This document shows positions 19,437 through 29,272 of a stretch of 64,000 bases of DNA, one piece after another. A program made the position numbers and the translations under genes. The notes under the pieces are model-generated. The model was not told the DNA's origin. It did no database searches and saw only the letters and a program-made list of their open reading frames with translations. The stretch lies in contig NZ_PCQD01000001.1 of assembly GCF_002979975.1 (NCBI RefSeq), positions 372,001-436,000 of the forward strand. Direction: 5' to 3'. Source of the stretch: Pseudomonas sp. MYb185 (lineage in GTDB: Bacteria > Pseudomonadota > Gammaproteobacteria > Pseudomonadales > Pseudomonadaceae). Every line of letters starts with the position of its first letter. Position 1 is the first letter of the stretch.

Positions 19437-20453
19437 GTGGCCAATAGCGAACAGCCGATCATCGTCAAGCGGGTCAGCCGCAAGGCTGGCGGTCACCACG
19501 GCGGCTCCTGGAAAATCGCCTTTGCCGACTTCGCCATCGCCATGATGGCGTTCTTCCTGGTGATGTGGCTGGTGACAGTGGCCACGCCGGAACAGTTGAA
19601 GATGGTTTCCGAATACTTCAAGGACCCGATCAACTTCGATGGTGGCAGCCGCCATCCGATCGACCTGGGCGGCTCGCCGACCGTCGCTCCCCAGCGCACG
19701 CTCAACGAACCGGCGGCAGACATCGAGCAGCCGCCGCTGCCGATGGAGCCGGAGGTCGACGAGCGGCCCGACATGATCGAGCTGCGCGAGCTGGACCTGC
19801 TGCTGCAGGAACTGCAGAACAAGATCGAGACCGAGCCGGTGCTGCAGCGGTTCCGTGAGCAGATCCTCATGGAGTTCACCATGGAGGGGCTACGCATCCA
19901 GATCGTCGATGCGGAAAATCGCCCGATGTTCGCCAGCGGCAGCCCGGACCTGCAGCCCTATTTCGAGGATATCCTGCTGGCCCTCAGCGACACCATCGCC
20001 AAGGTGCCGAAGAAGATCAGCATCAGCGGCCATACCGACGCCATGCCTTATGTCGGCCGCCGGGACTATGGCAACTGGGAACTGTCGGCGCAGCGGGCCA
20101 ATGCCGCGCGGCGCACCCTGCAGGCGGCCGGCTATCCCGAGGATCAGGTGGCACGGGTGGTCGGCTATGCCGATTCGGCCCTGTTCGATGGCAACAATCC
20201 GCTGAACCCGATCAACCGCCGGATCGATATCGTGGTGATGAACCGGCGCGCCGAGCAGGCCATTATGCGTGATGTCGGCGGTGCGGCCGCTGCTATGGAA
20301 ACCGCTGAGTCGGCGGGGAGCGAGATGGAGTCGGCATCCCCGTCATTGCCGGTGGACTCGGCACCGCAGGGCGACAGCGAGCCGGCCACCCAGCCGGAAC
20401 GCCCGCGCAATCTGTTCGATGATGCCAGCCAGCCGCTGCAACTGGCCCCGTGA
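19437..20453 (+). CDS. motB: flagellar motor stator protein MotB
   Basis: Stator subunit of about 338 residues with a short cytoplasmic N-terminus, one membrane helix (about residues 28-50, containing the ion-binding aspartate in 'WKIAFADFAIAMMAFFLVMW') and a periplasmic OmpA-like peptidoglycan-binding domain at about 150-275 (ISGHTDAMPY, NWELSAQRANAAR, NPINRRIDIVV). Start codon is GTG 19437 or TTG 19434; both follow AAGGGG within motA, and the TTG would place the channel aspartate at residue 32 as in E. coli. The low-complexity Glu/Ser/Pro tail after residue 285 is not conserved in the family. Confidence 0.95.
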   Translation: MANSEQPIIVKRVSRKAGGHHGGSWKIAFADFAIAMMAFFLVMWLVTVATPEQLKMVSEYFKDPINFDGGSRHPIDLGGSPTVAPQRTLNEPAADIEQPPLPMEPEVDERPDMIELRELDLLLQELQNKIETEPVLQRFREQILMEFTMEGLRIQIVDAENRPMFASGSPDLQPYFEDILLALSDTIAKVPKKISISGHTDAMPYVGRRDYGNWELSAQRANAARRTLQAAGYPEDQVARVVGYADSALFDGNNPLNPINRRIDIVVMNRRAEQAIMRDVGGAAAAMETAESAGSEMESASPSLPVDSAPQGDSEPATQPERPRNLFDDASQPLQLAP

Positions 20454-20660
20454 TCGTTTGAGTGGGACGTGAACGCGGGGTGTAGCGCGCCTGCGCTACG
20501 CCGGGGCGCTTGCTGGGGCGCCTTCGTAGTTCCATCTCGGACTGCGGAGTGGTCGGCCAGAGGTGTCGAGATGGAACTCGACACTCCAATACTCTGTCCT
20601 CAGTATGCCTGCGGCCTGGCAGGCCTTGTCAGCGAGCAGGCGCTCGCCAACCCGTGGGAG
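20454..20660. other. convergent gap motB-rsgA with inverted repeats
   Basis: This 207-base gap holds a REP-like palindrome (gtagcgcgcctgcgctac near 20482), a perfect 12-bp inverted repeat AGTTCCATCTCG (20528-20539) / CGAGATGGAACT (20567-20578) with a 27-base loop, and another REP-like palindrome (gcgagcaggcgctcgc near 20633). No coding sequence is supported. The inverted repeat could act as a bidirectional transcript end but has no T-run. Confidence 0.65.
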
Positions 20661-21686
20661 TCAGGTGTCGTTGAGGCTGGCGAGGATATGCCGGTAGCTG
20701 TTCATCCGGGTGGCGGAGATGGCCTGGTTGGCCACGGCGGTGAGCAGGGCGCAGCCGGGCTCGTGCAGGTGCTGGCAGTCGCGGAAGCGGCAATGGCCGA
20801 GGAAGGGGCGGAACTCGATGAAGCCCTCGAGCAGCTCGTCATGGCTGATGTGTGTCAGACCGAACTCGCGGATGCCGGGCGAGTCGATCAGGTCGCCGCC
20901 ATCCGGGAAATGGAACAGCCGGGCGGTGGTGGTGGTGTGGGTGCCCTTGCCGGTGAACTCGGACAGCGCGCCGACGCGCAGGTCCGCCTCCGGCAGCAGC
21001 GCATTGATCAGCGATGACTTGCCGACCCCGGACTGACCGACGAATACGTTCACATGGTCGCGCAGCTCCTGACGCAGGCCGTCCAGCCCCTCGCCGGAGC
21101 CGGCCGACAGGCATAGGGTGCGATAGCCGAGACGGGCATAGTCATCCAGCCAGGCACGCAGCTCGGCATACTCGCCCTGTTCCAGCAGGTCGGCCTTGTT
21201 CAGCACCAGCAGCGGCTCCAGCTGCGCCTGCTCGGCGGCCACCAGATAGCGGTCGATCAGATTGCTGTGCGGGGTGGGCAGGGGGGCGAAGACGATGATC
21301 AACCGGTCGACGTTGGCCGCCACCGGCTTGAGCTGGCCGCGGTGATCCGGCCGGTACAGCTCGGTGCGTCGCGGTTGCAGCGCGACGATCACGCCGCCCT
21401 GCTGATTGTCGGCACGCCAGACGATACGGTCACCGGTTACCAGTGCCGGCAGATTGGCGCGCCGGTGGCAGCGACGGACCTGGCTGCGCTGGGGGCCATC
21501 CAGTGCTTCGACATCGACCTGCACGCCAAAGTGGGCGATGACCAGCCCTTCCTGTTCCGGGCCCAGGTCGCCGCCCAGCAGGCTTTCTTCGGCCAGATCG
21601 GCGCGTCGGCTGGCGCGAGCGCTGCGCTCGTCCTGAATCTTCTGAATCCGCCAGCTCTGGCGTCGTGTTAGATGTCGCTTGGCCAT
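20661..21686 (-). CDS. rsgA: ribosome small-subunit GTPase RsgA
   Basis: Circularly permuted GTPase of 341 residues that acts in late 30S ribosome maturation. Motif order is permuted as expected: G4 ([11 protein letters not shown]) precedes G1 ([15 protein letters not shown]) and G3 ([10 protein letters not shown]). An N-terminal OB domain (about 40-120) precedes the GTPase, and a C-terminal zinc finger ([16 protein letters not shown]) follows. The basic N-terminus ([15 protein letters not shown]) is typical of the gamma-proteobacterial form. It diverges from orn, with 122 bases between starts, the usual Pseudomonas arrangement. Confidence 0.97.
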   Translation of the reverse strand: MAKRHLTRRQSWRIQKIQDERSARASRRADLAEESLLGGDLGPEQEGLVIAHFGVQVDVEALDGPQRSQVRRCHRRANLPALVTGDRIVWRADNQQGGVIVALQPRRTELYRPDHRGQLKPVAANVDRLIIVFAPLPTPHSNLIDRYLVAAEQAQLEPLLVLNKADLLEQGEYAELRAWLDDYARLGYRTLCLSAGSGEGLDGLRQELRDHVNVFVGQSGVGKSSLINALLPEADLRVGALSEFTGKGTHTTTTARLFHFPDGGDLIDSPGIREFGLTHISHDELLEGFIEFRPFLGHCRFRDCQHLHEPGCALLTAVANQAISATRMNSYRHILASLNDT

Positions 21687-21808
21687 GTGTCATGCATCTT
21701 GGGAATCCGCCGCAGTGTAGCATGGGCGGCGTATACTGATCGCGAAAACACGGATAGGCAGCCGTCCCCTGTCTGACGTGACGTCAACAGTCCCTGATAG
21801 GAGCAGCT

Positions 21809-22351
21809 ATGAAGCACCCAGATAACCTGATCTGGATCGACCTGGAAATGACCGGGCTGAATCCGGACCAGGATGTGATCATCGAGATCGCCACCATCAT
21901 CACCGACTCGCAGCTGAACGTGCTGGCCGAAGGCCCGGCGATTGCGGTGAAGCAGCCCGATGCGCTGCTCGATGGTATGGATGAGTGGAATACCCGCCAG
22001 CACAATCAATCCGGTCTGGTGCAGCGGGTCAAGGACAGTGCCATCAGTGTCGAAGAGGCCGAGCAGATGACGCTGGAATTCCTCAGCCAGTGGGTGCCGG
22101 CTGGCCGCTCGCCGATGTGTGGCAACAGCATCTGCCAGGATCGGCGCTTCCTCTATCGCGGGATGCCGAATCTGGAGCGGTTCTTCCATTACCGCAACCT
22201 GGATGTCTCGACTCTCAAGGAACTGGCCGCGCGCTGGGCTCCGGCGGTGCGCGATGGCTTCCAGAAGGAAAGCAGTCACCTGGCGATGGATGATATCCGC
22301 GACTCGATCGCCGAACTGCAGCATTACCGCGAGCATTTCATCAAGGTGTGA
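21809..22351 (+). CDS. orn: oligoribonuclease
   Basis: The 180-residue 3'-5' exoribonuclease that degrades 2-5-nt RNAs and the linear dinucleotide pGpG, so it completes cyclic-di-GMP turnover. The DEDDh motifs are visible: Exo I '[13 protein letters not shown]', Exo II '[13 protein letters not shown]' and Exo III with '[14 protein letters not shown]'. Length is typical and the start follows AGGAG at 21798-21802. It is divergent from rsgA and is followed by a four-copy tandem repeat. Confidence 0.98.
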   Translation: MKHPDNLIWIDLEMTGLNPDQDVIIEIATIITDSQLNVLAEGPAIAVKQPDALLDGMDEWNTRQHNQSGLVQRVKDSAISVEEAEQMTLEFLSQWVPAGRSPMCGNSICQDRRFLYRGMPNLERFFHYRNLDVSTLKELAARWAPAVRDGFQKESSHLAMDDIRDSIAELQHYREHFIKV

Positions 22352-22359
22352 GTTGATGA

Positions 22360-22842
22360 CGGAATGGTGTCTGGAGTGCGGCCTACATCGTCATTGCGAA
22401 CCCGCAGGGTGAAGCAATCCATGGCTCCGGGCTGGCCGGCCAGCGCTGGATTGCCACGTCGCTGGCGCGACTCGCAATGACGGGGCGGTGTCTGGAGTGC
22501 GGCCTACATCGTCATTGCGAACCCGCAGGGTGAAGCAATCCATGGCTCCGGGCTGGCCGGCCAGCACTGGATTGCCACGTCGCTGGCGCGACTCGCAATG
22601 ACGGGGCGGTGTCTGGAGTGCGGCCTACATCGTCATTGCGAACCCGCAGGGTGAAGCAATCCATGACTCCGGGCTGGCCGGCCACACGTGGATTGCCACG
22701 TCGCTGTCGCGACTCGCAATGACGGGGCGGTGTCTGGGGTGCGGCTTACATCGTCATTGCGAACCCGCAGGGTGAAGCAATCCATGGCCCCGGGCTGGCC
22801 GGCCAGCTCTGGATTGCCACGTCGGCGGCTCGCAATGACGGG
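22360..22842. repeat. 121-bp tandem palindromic array, four copies
   Basis: Units beginning CGTCATTGCGAACCCGCAGG start at 22389, 22510, 22631 and 22752, an exact 121-base period. The last unit is shortened internally near 22820. Each unit has outer arms (CGTCATTGCGA ... TCGCAATGACG) and inner arms (GCAATCCA ... TGGATTGC), so each can fold into a long nested hairpin. The copies differ at only a few bases. The array fills the gap between orn and queG. A single diverged relative lies at 6207-6307. Confidence 0.92.
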
Positions 22843-22863
22843 GGCTGTGATGGTGGTCCTGCT

Positions 22864-23949
22864 TTAGCGGGAAACGACCTCGGCCGCGTCGACACCATGC
22901 CGGCCCAGCGCCCAGCGCACGTGTTCACGCACCAGCTCCGAGGGGTGATCCAGGCGGCTGTTGAGTGCCTCGATCACCGGGATGCTGGTGTGTGCATTGC
23001 CCAGCCCGACCGCCAGGTTGCGCAGCCAGCGTTCGTGGCCGATGCGGCGCAGCGGTGAGCCTTCGGTATTGCGCAGGAACTGCTCTTCATCCCAGCGAAA
23101 CAGAGTGATCAGGTCTGCCTGATCCAGTTTATGGCGCGGACTGAAATCGCTTTCCCCGGTGGGTTTGGCGAACTTGTTCCACGGGCACACCAACTGGCAG
23201 TCGTCGCAGCCGAATACCCTATTGCCCATCATCGGCCGCAACTCCTCGGGGATCGCCCCCTTGAGTTCGATGGTCAGATAGGAAATGCAGCGCCGGGCGT
23301 CCAGCACATGGGCGCCGACGAAGGCCTGGGTCGGGCACTGCTGCAGGCAGGCGCTGCAACTGCCGCAATGCTGCTGGGCAAAGGCGTCATCGGTGGGTAA
23401 TGGCAGGTCGGCATAGAGTTCGCCGAGGAAGAAGAAACTGCCGGCCTTGGGGTTGATCAGCATGCAGTTCTTGCCGATCCAGCCGAGCCCCGAGCGGGTA
23501 GCCAGCGCCCGCTCCATGACCGGGGCGCTGTCGACGAAGGCGCGGAAGCCGAACGGGCCGATCAGCGCCTGGATGCGCTCGGCCAATTGCTGCAGGCGGC
23601 GGCGCATCAGCTTGTGGTAATCGCGGCCCAGGGCGTAGCGGGAAATATAGGCGGCATCGCGATCGGCCAGGCGTTTGGCCATTCGCGTATCGGCGGGCAG
23701 GTAGTCCATGCGCACCGAAATCACCCGCCGGGTGCCCGGCACCAGCTCGGTCGGCCGCGTGCGCTTGCTGCCATGGCTGGCCATCCACTCCATCTCGCCG
23801 TGATAACCGGCATCCAGCCACTGCTGCAACCGCTGCTCATGCTCGCCGATATCCGGGTTGCTGATGCCGACCTGCTGGAAACCCAGTTCGGCGGCAATGA
23901 CGCGGATCTGCCCGGCGAGGGCGGCGTAATCGGGGGTGGGATTGGACAT
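22864..23949 (-). CDS. queG: epoxyqueuosine reductase QueG
   Basis: Cobalamin-dependent iron-sulfur enzyme of 361 residues that reduces epoxyqueuosine to queuosine in tRNA wobble positions. The two 4Fe-4S clusters are shown by CGSCSACLQQCP (about residue 195) and CDDCQLVCPWN (about 245). The 'GWIGKNCMLINPKAG' and 'SAPVMERALATRSG' segments are family signatures. The C-terminal helical region resembles HEAT repeats. It is divergent from nnr. The enzyme needs cobalamin; the adenosyltransferase at 6.6 kb is the only cobalamin-related gene nearby. Confidence 0.96.
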   Translation of the reverse strand: MSNPTPDYAALAGQIRVIAAELGFQQVGISNPDIGEHEQRLQQWLDAGYHGEMEWMASHGSKRTRPTELVPGTRRVISVRMDYLPADTRMAKRLADRDAAYISRYALGRDYHKLMRRRLQQLAERIQALIGPFGFRAFVDSAPVMERALATRSGLGWIGKNCMLINPKAGSFFFLGELYADLPLPTDDAFAQQHCGSCSACLQQCPTQAFVGAHVLDARRCISYLTIELKGAIPEELRPMMGNRVFGCDDCQLVCPWNKFAKPTGESDFSPRHKLDQADLITLFRWDEEQFLRNTEGSPLRRIGHERWLRNLAVGLGNAHTSIPVIEALNSRLDHPSELVREHVRWALGRHGVDAAEVVSR

Positions 23950-24009
23950 TAGGCTGGGGTTCTAGGTATGGCTGGACGTATAATTCTGCCAGACATCAGC
24001 CAGGTTGAC

Positions 24010-25506
24010 ATGCCCATGCGTCCTGAACTGCCCCATCATCTGTATTCCGCCGCGGCGACCAGGGAACTGGATGCGCGGATCATCGCCGCCGGGACGCCCG
24101 GTTTCGAACTGATGCAGCGTGCCGCTGCCGCGGTGTGGCGCGAGTTGCGCCGCCGTTGGCCGGAGGCGCGGCGGCTGACGGTGCTGTGCGGCAGCGGCAA
24201 TAATGCCGGTGATGGTTACCTGGTCGCGCAACTGGCGCAGCGTGCCGGCTGGCAGGTGGCGGTGCTGGCATTGACGCCGCCCGAACGGCTGCAGGGCGAT
24301 GCGGCGCGGGCCTGGGGCGCGGCGCGGGACGCGGCGGTCAGCATCCAGCCATGGCCGGCCAGTCTGCCGCAGGAGGGCGTGCTGCTCGATGCCATGCTCG
24401 GCACTGGTCTGCGCAGCGCCGTGCGCGAGCCGTTCAGTAGTGCGATCGCCGCGGTCAATGACAGTGGCCTGCCGGTGGTGGCGGTGGACCTGCCCAGCGG
24501 TCTGAATGCTGACCTGGGTGTGGTCGAAGGGGCGGCCGTCCGCGCCGACCTGACGGTGACCTTCATCACCCTCAAGCCCGGCCTGTTGACCGCGCAGGGG
24601 CCGGACCAGGTCGGTGAGCTGTGCTTCGCCGCGCTGGCCGACTTGCCGGTGCCGGGTATGGCGCCGCAGCTTGAGCGGCTGGATCTTTGTAAGCAACTGT
24701 TGCCGCCGCGCCCACGGGCAGCGCACAAGGGTATGTTTGGCCATGTGTTGCTGATCGGCGGCAACCGTGGCGTGGGCGGGGCGATCATGCTGGCGGCGCA
24801 GACCGCGCTGCGCTGTGGCGCCGGCAAGGTCAGTGTGGCGACCCGCAGCGAGCATGTGGCACCGCTGCTGGCGCGCTGCCCGGAAGTGATGGCGCACGGG
24901 GTGGATGATCCGGCACAATTGGCACCCTTGCTGGAGCAGGCCAGTGTGCTGGTACTGGGGCCGGGTCTCGGGCGCGACGCCTGGGCCTCGCAGATGCTGC
25001 AACAGGCGCTGCAGGCGGATCTGCCGCAGGTACTGGATGCCGATGCCCTGAACCTCATTGCCGCGCAGGCGCCCACGCCGCGACTCGGCGAACGCTCGGT
25101 GATCACGCCCCATCCGGCCGAGGCGGCCCGGTTGCTGGGCTGTACTACCGCCCTGATCCAGGCCGACCGGATCACTGCGGTGCAGCGACTGGCGGAACGC
25201 TTCGGCTGTGCGGCTGTCCTCAAGGGTGTGGGCTCGCTGGTCGCTGGCCCCGAGCCGGAGCGGCTGCCTGGCCTGTGCATCGATGGCAATCCGGGTATGG
25301 CCAGCGCCGGGATGGGCGATGTGCTGTCCGGCCTGGTCGGCGCCTTGCTGGCGCAGCAACTGGAAGCCGGCGATGCGGCGCGCCACGCGGTGCTGCTGCA
25401 TGCCCTGGCCGGTGACCGGGCGGCGCAGCAGAGTGGTCAGTTGGGCATGCTGGCCAGTGATTTGATTGCATGCATACGTTATTACCTGAACCTGCGGGAT
25501 ATTTGA
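24010..25506 (+). CDS. nnr: bifunctional NAD(P)H-hydrate epimerase/dehydratase
   Basis: Metabolite-repair enzyme of about 498 residues. The N-terminal YjeF domain (to about residue 210) epimerises damaged NAD(P)H hydrates; its motif 'VLCGSGNNAGDGYLVA' is clear. The C-terminal ADP-dependent dehydratase domain has 'HKGMFGHVLLIGGNRGVGG', 'VLVLGPGLGRD' and 'GNPGMASAGMGDVLSGLVG'. ATG 24010 is chosen; the frame opens earlier at 23968, close to the divergent queG start. The stop overlaps tsaE (TGATG), beginning the nnr-tsaE-amiB-mutL-miaA run. Confidence 0.95.
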   Translation: MPMRPELPHHLYSAAATRELDARIIAAGTPGFELMQRAAAAVWRELRRRWPEARRLTVLCGSGNNAGDGYLVAQLAQRAGWQVAVLALTPPERLQGDAARAWGAARDAAVSIQPWPASLPQEGVLLDAMLGTGLRSAVREPFSSAIAAVNDSGLPVVAVDLPSGLNADLGVVEGAAVRADLTVTFITLKPGLLTAQGPDQVGELCFAALADLPVPGMAPQLERLDLCKQLLPPRPRAAHKGMFGHVLLIGGNRGVGGAIMLAAQTALRCGAGKVSVATRSEHVAPLLARCPEVMAHGVDDPAQLAPLLEQASVLVLGPGLGRDAWASQMLQQALQADLPQVLDADALNLIAAQAPTPRLGERSVITPHPAEAARLLGCTTALIQADRITAVQRLAERFGCAAVLKGVGSLVAGPEPERLPGLCIDGNPGMASAGMGDVLSGLVGALLAQQLEAGDAARHAVLLHALAGDRAAQQSGQLGMLASDLIACIRYYLNLRDI

Positions 25507-25985
25507 TGACCCTTGAATTCTATGTACAAGGTGATCAGGCCATGGAAAGCCTGGGTGCTGCCATCGGTCAGTCACTGAACTGGCGCGGCAGCGTCTGGCT
25601 GGCAGGTGACCTGGGCGCCGGCAAGACCACCCTCAGCCGTGGTCTGATTCGTGCCGCCGGTCATGTCGGCGCGGTGAAAAGTCCGACCTTCACGCTGGTC
25701 GAGCCCTATGAATTGGGTGAGCGCACCATCTATCACTTCGATCTGTATCGCCTGGCCGACCCCGAAGAACTGGAGTTTCTCGGCATCCGCGACTACTTTT
25801 CCGACAATAGCCTGTGTCTTGTAGAATGGCCCGACAAGGGTAGCGGCATACTGCCACAACCGGACCTGAGCATTCGCATCACGGTTGACGGGGAGGGCAG
25901 GACGTTGCAGATTGATGGGCATGGGGACCGCGGCCTGGCTGCAAGCCAATGGCTGCACAGCACAAGAGGCAAAGCGACGCCGTGA
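25506..25985 (+). CDS. tsaE: tRNA threonylcarbamoyladenosine biosynthesis ATPase TsaE
   Basis: Small ATPase of 159 residues that, with TsaB and TsaD, forms the t6A modification complex for tRNAs reading ANN codons. The Walker A motif is GDLGAGKTTLSRGL and the switch-like region 'VKSPTFTLVEPYE' follows; 'YHFDLYRLADPEELEFLG' is a family hallmark. It overlaps nnr by one base and its stop codon overlaps the probable GTG start of amiB. The C-terminal tail (HGDRGLAASQW) is longer than the conserved core. Confidence 0.96.
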   Translation: MTLEFYVQGDQAMESLGAAIGQSLNWRGSVWLAGDLGAGKTTLSRGLIRAAGHVGAVKSPTFTLVEPYELGERTIYHFDLYRLADPEELEFLGIRDYFSDNSLCLVEWPDKGSGILPQPDLSIRITVDGEGRTLQIDGHGDRGLAASQWLHSTRGKATP

Positions 25986-27397
25986 CGAAGATCAGAACAA
26001 TAATGATGCAGGCTGCCGCGCTGCTGCTGGCGGTCACCAGTATGCTGTTCTGCACTGTGCTGCAGGCGGCGGAGATCAACAACGTGCGTCTGTGGCGTGC
26101 CCCGGACAATACCCGACTGGTATTCGACCTGACCGGCCCGGCCGACCACAAGCTGTTCACCCTGTCCAATCCCGAGCGTCTGGTGATCGATATTTCCGGT
26201 GCCAGCTTCTCGGCTTCCACCAGCGGTCTGGCATTGCAGGACACGCCGTTGACCGGAGTGCGCTCCGCGGCCCGGGATGGTTCCGACCTGCGCGTGGTGC
26301 TGGATCTGTCGCGCGAGGTCAAGCCCAAGAGCTTCTCGCTGCCGCCAAACCAGCAGTACGGCCATCGTCTGGTAGTCGATCTGTACGATCATGAGCCGCA
26401 GTCATCCTTGCCGGCCACCGCCGAACCCAGCGCCTCGCCATTGCCGCAGACCCCGACCCGTTCGGTTGCCGAGGCGGGGCAGCGCGACATCATCGTGGCC
26501 CTGGATGCCGGGCATGGTGGAGAGGACCCGGGGGCCATCGGTCCCAACAAGACCCTGGAAAAGCACGTGGTGCTGGCCATCGCCCGTGAGTTGAAGGGCA
26601 TGATCGACGCCGAGCCGGGGTTCAAGGCGGAGCTGGTACGCACCGGTGATTACTTCATCCCCCTGCGCAAGCGTACCGAAATCGCCCGCAAGCATAACGC
26701 TGACCTGTTCGTCTCCATTCACGCCGATGCCTTCACGCGCCCCAGTGCCTTCGGCGCCTCGGTGTTCGCCCTCTCGGACCGGGGAGCCACCTCGGAAACC
26801 GCGCGCCTGCTGGCGGATCGGGAAAACCGCTCCGACCTGATCGGTGGCGTCGGTGGGGTCAGCCTGGACAACAAGGACCAGGTGCTGGCCAGCGTGCTGC
26901 TGGACCTGTCGATGACCGCTACGCTGTCGGCCAGCCTGGACGTGGGCCAGCAGGTGCTGAGTTCGATCGGCAGGATCACCCCGCTGCACAAGCGCAGGGT
27001 GGAGCAGGCCGGCTTCATGGTGCTCAAGTCGCCGGATATTCCATCGATTCTGGTCGAGACCGGGTTCATCTCCAATCCGGGCGAGGCGCAGAAGCTGGTC
27101 ACGCGCAGTCACCAGCAGGCACTGGCGCGGGCCATGCACAGTGGCATCAAAGCCTACTTCCACCGCAATCCGCCGCCTGGCACCCGCATCGCCGCGCTCA
27201 GGAGCAACGGCCAGTTGGCGCAGGGGCCGCGCGAGCATACCGTGAGCCGGGGTGATACCCTGTCGATGATCGCTACCCGCTACGACGTCAGTCTGGCCAG
27301 CCTGCGCCAGGCCAACAGCCTGCGCAGCGATCAGATCCGCGTCGGTCAGGTACTCAAGGTGCCGGCCGGCAGTATGTTGGTCAAGAACGACCCATAA
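25982..27397 (+). CDS. amiB: N-acetylmuramoyl-L-alanine amidase AmiB
   Basis: Periplasmic zinc amidase that splits septal peptidoglycan during cell separation, about 471 residues. Order: signal peptide (cleavage likely after LQA), AMIN domain (about 20-120), a linker, amidase_3 catalytic domain (about 160-385; zinc ligands in 'LDAGHGGEDPGAIG', 'KTLEKHVVL' and 'FVSIHADAF'), and a C-terminal LysM domain (HTVSRGDTLSMIATRY). The probable start is GTG 25982, overlapping the tsaE stop (GTGA); ATG 26003 is an alternative. A regulatory helix that activators such as EnvC displace is expected between residues 265 and 310. The tsaE-amiB-mutL-miaA order is conserved in gamma-proteobacteria. Confidence 0.95.
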   Translation: MTKIRTIMMQAAALLLAVTSMLFCTVLQAAEINNVRLWRAPDNTRLVFDLTGPADHKLFTLSNPERLVIDISGASFSASTSGLALQDTPLTGVRSAARDGSDLRVVLDLSREVKPKSFSLPPNQQYGHRLVVDLYDHEPQSSLPATAEPSASPLPQTPTRSVAEAGQRDIIVALDAGHGGEDPGAIGPNKTLEKHVVLAIARELKGMIDAEPGFKAELVRTGDYFIPLRKRTEIARKHNADLFVSIHADAFTRPSAFGASVFALSDRGATSETARLLADRENRSDLIGGVGGVSLDNKDQVLASVLLDLSMTATLSASLDVGQQVLSSIGRITPLHKRRVEQAGFMVLKSPDIPSILVETGFISNPGEAQKLVTRSHQQALARAMHSGIKAYFHRNPPPGTRIAALRSNGQLAQGPREHTVSRGDTLSMIATRYDVSLASLRQANSLRSDQIRVGQVLKVPAGSMLVKNDP

Positions 27398-27415
27398 GCA
27401 GTCATAGAAGCCGTC

Positions 27416-29272
27416 ATGTCCCGAATACGATTGTTGAATCCGCGACTGGCTAACCAGATCGCGGCCGGCGAGGTTGTCGAGCGTCCCGCCTCGGTAATCA
27501 AGGAGTTGCTGGAAAACAGCCTGGATGCCGGTGCCACGCGCATCGACATCGACGTCGAGCAGGGCGGGGTGAAGTTGCTGCGGGTGCGCGATGACGGCCG
27601 CGGTATCATCGAAGGCGACCTGCCGCTGGCGCTGTCGCGCCACGCCACCAGCAAGATCGCCGATCTGGATGACCTGGAGCGGGTCGCCACCCTGGGCTTT
27701 CGTGGCGAGGCGCTGGCCTCGGTCAGCTCGGTATCGCGCCTGTTGCTGACCTCCTGCGCCGAGGGTGCGGATCAGGCCTGGCAGGTGGAAACCGAAGGTC
27801 GCGACATGAACCCGCGGGTACAGCCAGCGGCGCATCCACAGGGCACCACGGTGGAAGTGCGCGACCTGTTCTTCAATACCCCGGCGCGGCGCAAGTTCCT
27901 GCGCACCGAAAAGACCGAGTTCAGCCATCTGGAAGAGGTGGTCAAGCGCCTGGCGCTGTCGCGCTTCGACGTGGCCTTCAATCTGCGCCATAACGGCCGC
28001 TCGGTACTCAGCCTGCGCCCGGCGCATACCGAGCAGGAGGCCCAGCGGCGGGTGGCGAGCATCTGTGGCCCGGCGTTTGTCGAGCAATCGGTGACCATCG
28101 ACCAGGAGCGTGGCGGGCTGCGCCTGTGGGGCTGGGTCGGTCTGCCGACCTTCTCGCGCAGCCAGGCGGACCTGCAGTACTTCTGCGTCAACGGGCGGAT
28201 GATCCGCGACAAGCTGGTGGCCCATGCGGTGCGCCAGGCCTACCGCGATGTGCTGTTCAATGGCCGTCATCCGACCTTCGTGCTGTTCCTTGAAGTGGAC
28301 CCGGCGGTGGTGGACGTCAACGTGCACCCGACCAAGCATGAAGTGCGCTTTCGCGATGGCCGCATGGTGCACGATTTTCTGTTCAGCACCCTGTATCGCG
28401 CCCTGGCCGAGCAACGTCCGGACGGGGCGGCCCCGACCACGGAGCAGCCGGACGGCGGCGAGGTACTGCAACCGGCCGCCATGCCAACGGCGAGCGGCCT
28501 CAGTGCCGGGGTATTCTCCGGGCAGACGCATATGCCGCTGCAGGAACCGGCGGCGAGCTGGTCGACACCCACTGCCAACCCGCGTCCTTCGCCACAGCAA
28601 CTGGCGGGAGCCAGTCAGGCCTACGCCGGACTGTACGGCGAGCCAGTCAGCCAGCCGTCGTTGCCGGCGCAGGCCGAGGCCGGCGAGATTCCGCCGCTGG
28701 GCTATGCCTTGGCGCAATTGCACGGGGTATTCATCCTGGCGGAAAACGCCGAAGGCCTGGTGGTGGTCGATATGCATGCGGCGCATGAACGCATCACCTA
28801 CGAACGGCTGAAACAGGCGATGGCGCTGGAAGGGTTGCGCAGCCAGCCGCTGCTGGTACCCGAGTCGATGGCGGTCAGTCAGCGCCAGGCAGACTGTGCC
28901 GAGGAGCACGCCGAGTGGTTTGCCCGGCTGGGCTTCGCCCTGCAGCGCATGGGCCCGGAAACCCTGGCCATCCGCGAAATCCCCGCGCTGTTGCGCCAGG
29001 CGGATGCGGCGCAACTGGTGCAGGACGTGCTGGCTGACCTGATGGAGTACGGCACCAGCGACCGTATCGACGCGCACCGCAACGAACTGCTGGCGACCAT
29101 GGCCTGCCATGGCTCGGTACGTGCCAACCGGCGCCTGACCCTGGCGGAAATGAACGCGCTGCTGCGCGACATGGAGCAGACCGAGCGCAGCGGCCAGTGC
29201 AACCATGGCCGTCCGACCTGGACGCGCATGAGCATGGGCGAGCTGGACAAGCTGTTCCTGCGGGGGCGCTGA
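27416..29272 (+). CDS. mutL: DNA mismatch repair protein MutL
   Basis: The 618-residue mismatch-repair matchmaker linking MutS to downstream nucleases and helicase. GHKL ATPase motifs are complete: ENSLDAGA (motif I), DDGRGI (II) and GFRGEAL (III), followed by '[12 protein letters not shown]'. A proline- and glutamine-rich linker (about 330-430) separates it from the C-terminal dimerisation domain. As in Pseudomonas, that domain has '[12 protein letters not shown]', a motif near the endonuclease signature DQHAAHERI..E of MutL proteins without MutH; the full DQHA(X)2E(X)4E motif appears with M in place of Q. Its stop overlaps the miaA start. Confidence 0.97.
   Translation: MSRIRLLNPRLANQIAAGEVVERPASVIKELLENSLDAGATRIDIDVEQGGVKLLRVRDDGRGIIEGDLPLALSRHATSKIADLDDLERVATLGFRGEALASVSSVSRLLLTSCAEGADQAWQVETEGRDMNPRVQPAAHPQGTTVEVRDLFFNTPARRKFLRTEKTEFSHLEEVVKRLALSRFDVAFNLRHNGRSVLSLRPAHTEQEAQRRVASICGPAFVEQSVTIDQERGGLRLWGWVGLPTFSRSQADLQYFCVNGRMIRDKLVAHAVRQAYRDVLFNGRHPTFVLFLEVDPAVVDVNVHPTKHEVRFRDGRMVHDFLFSTLYRALAEQRPDGAAPTTEQPDGGEVLQPAAMPTASGLSAGVFSGQTHMPLQEPAASWSTPTANPRPSPQQLAGASQAYAGLYGEPVSQPSLPAQAEAGEIPPLGYALAQLHGVFILAENAEGLVVVDMHAAHERITYERLKQAMALEGLRSQPLLVPESMAVSQRQADCAEEHAEWFARLGFALQRMGPETLAIREIPALLRQADAAQLVQDVLADLMEYGTSDRIDAHRNELLATMACHGSVRANRRLTLAEMNALLRDMEQTERSGQCNHGRPTWTRMSMGELDKLFLRGR

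Noticed and set aside
22360-22842. Possible CRISPR array
   Set aside because: The period is 121 bases and nearly the whole unit is repeated; there are no short repeats with unique spacers and no cas genes.
23962-25575. 537-codon minus-strand frame
   Set aside because: Antisense to nnr, whose YjeF motifs are unmistakable.
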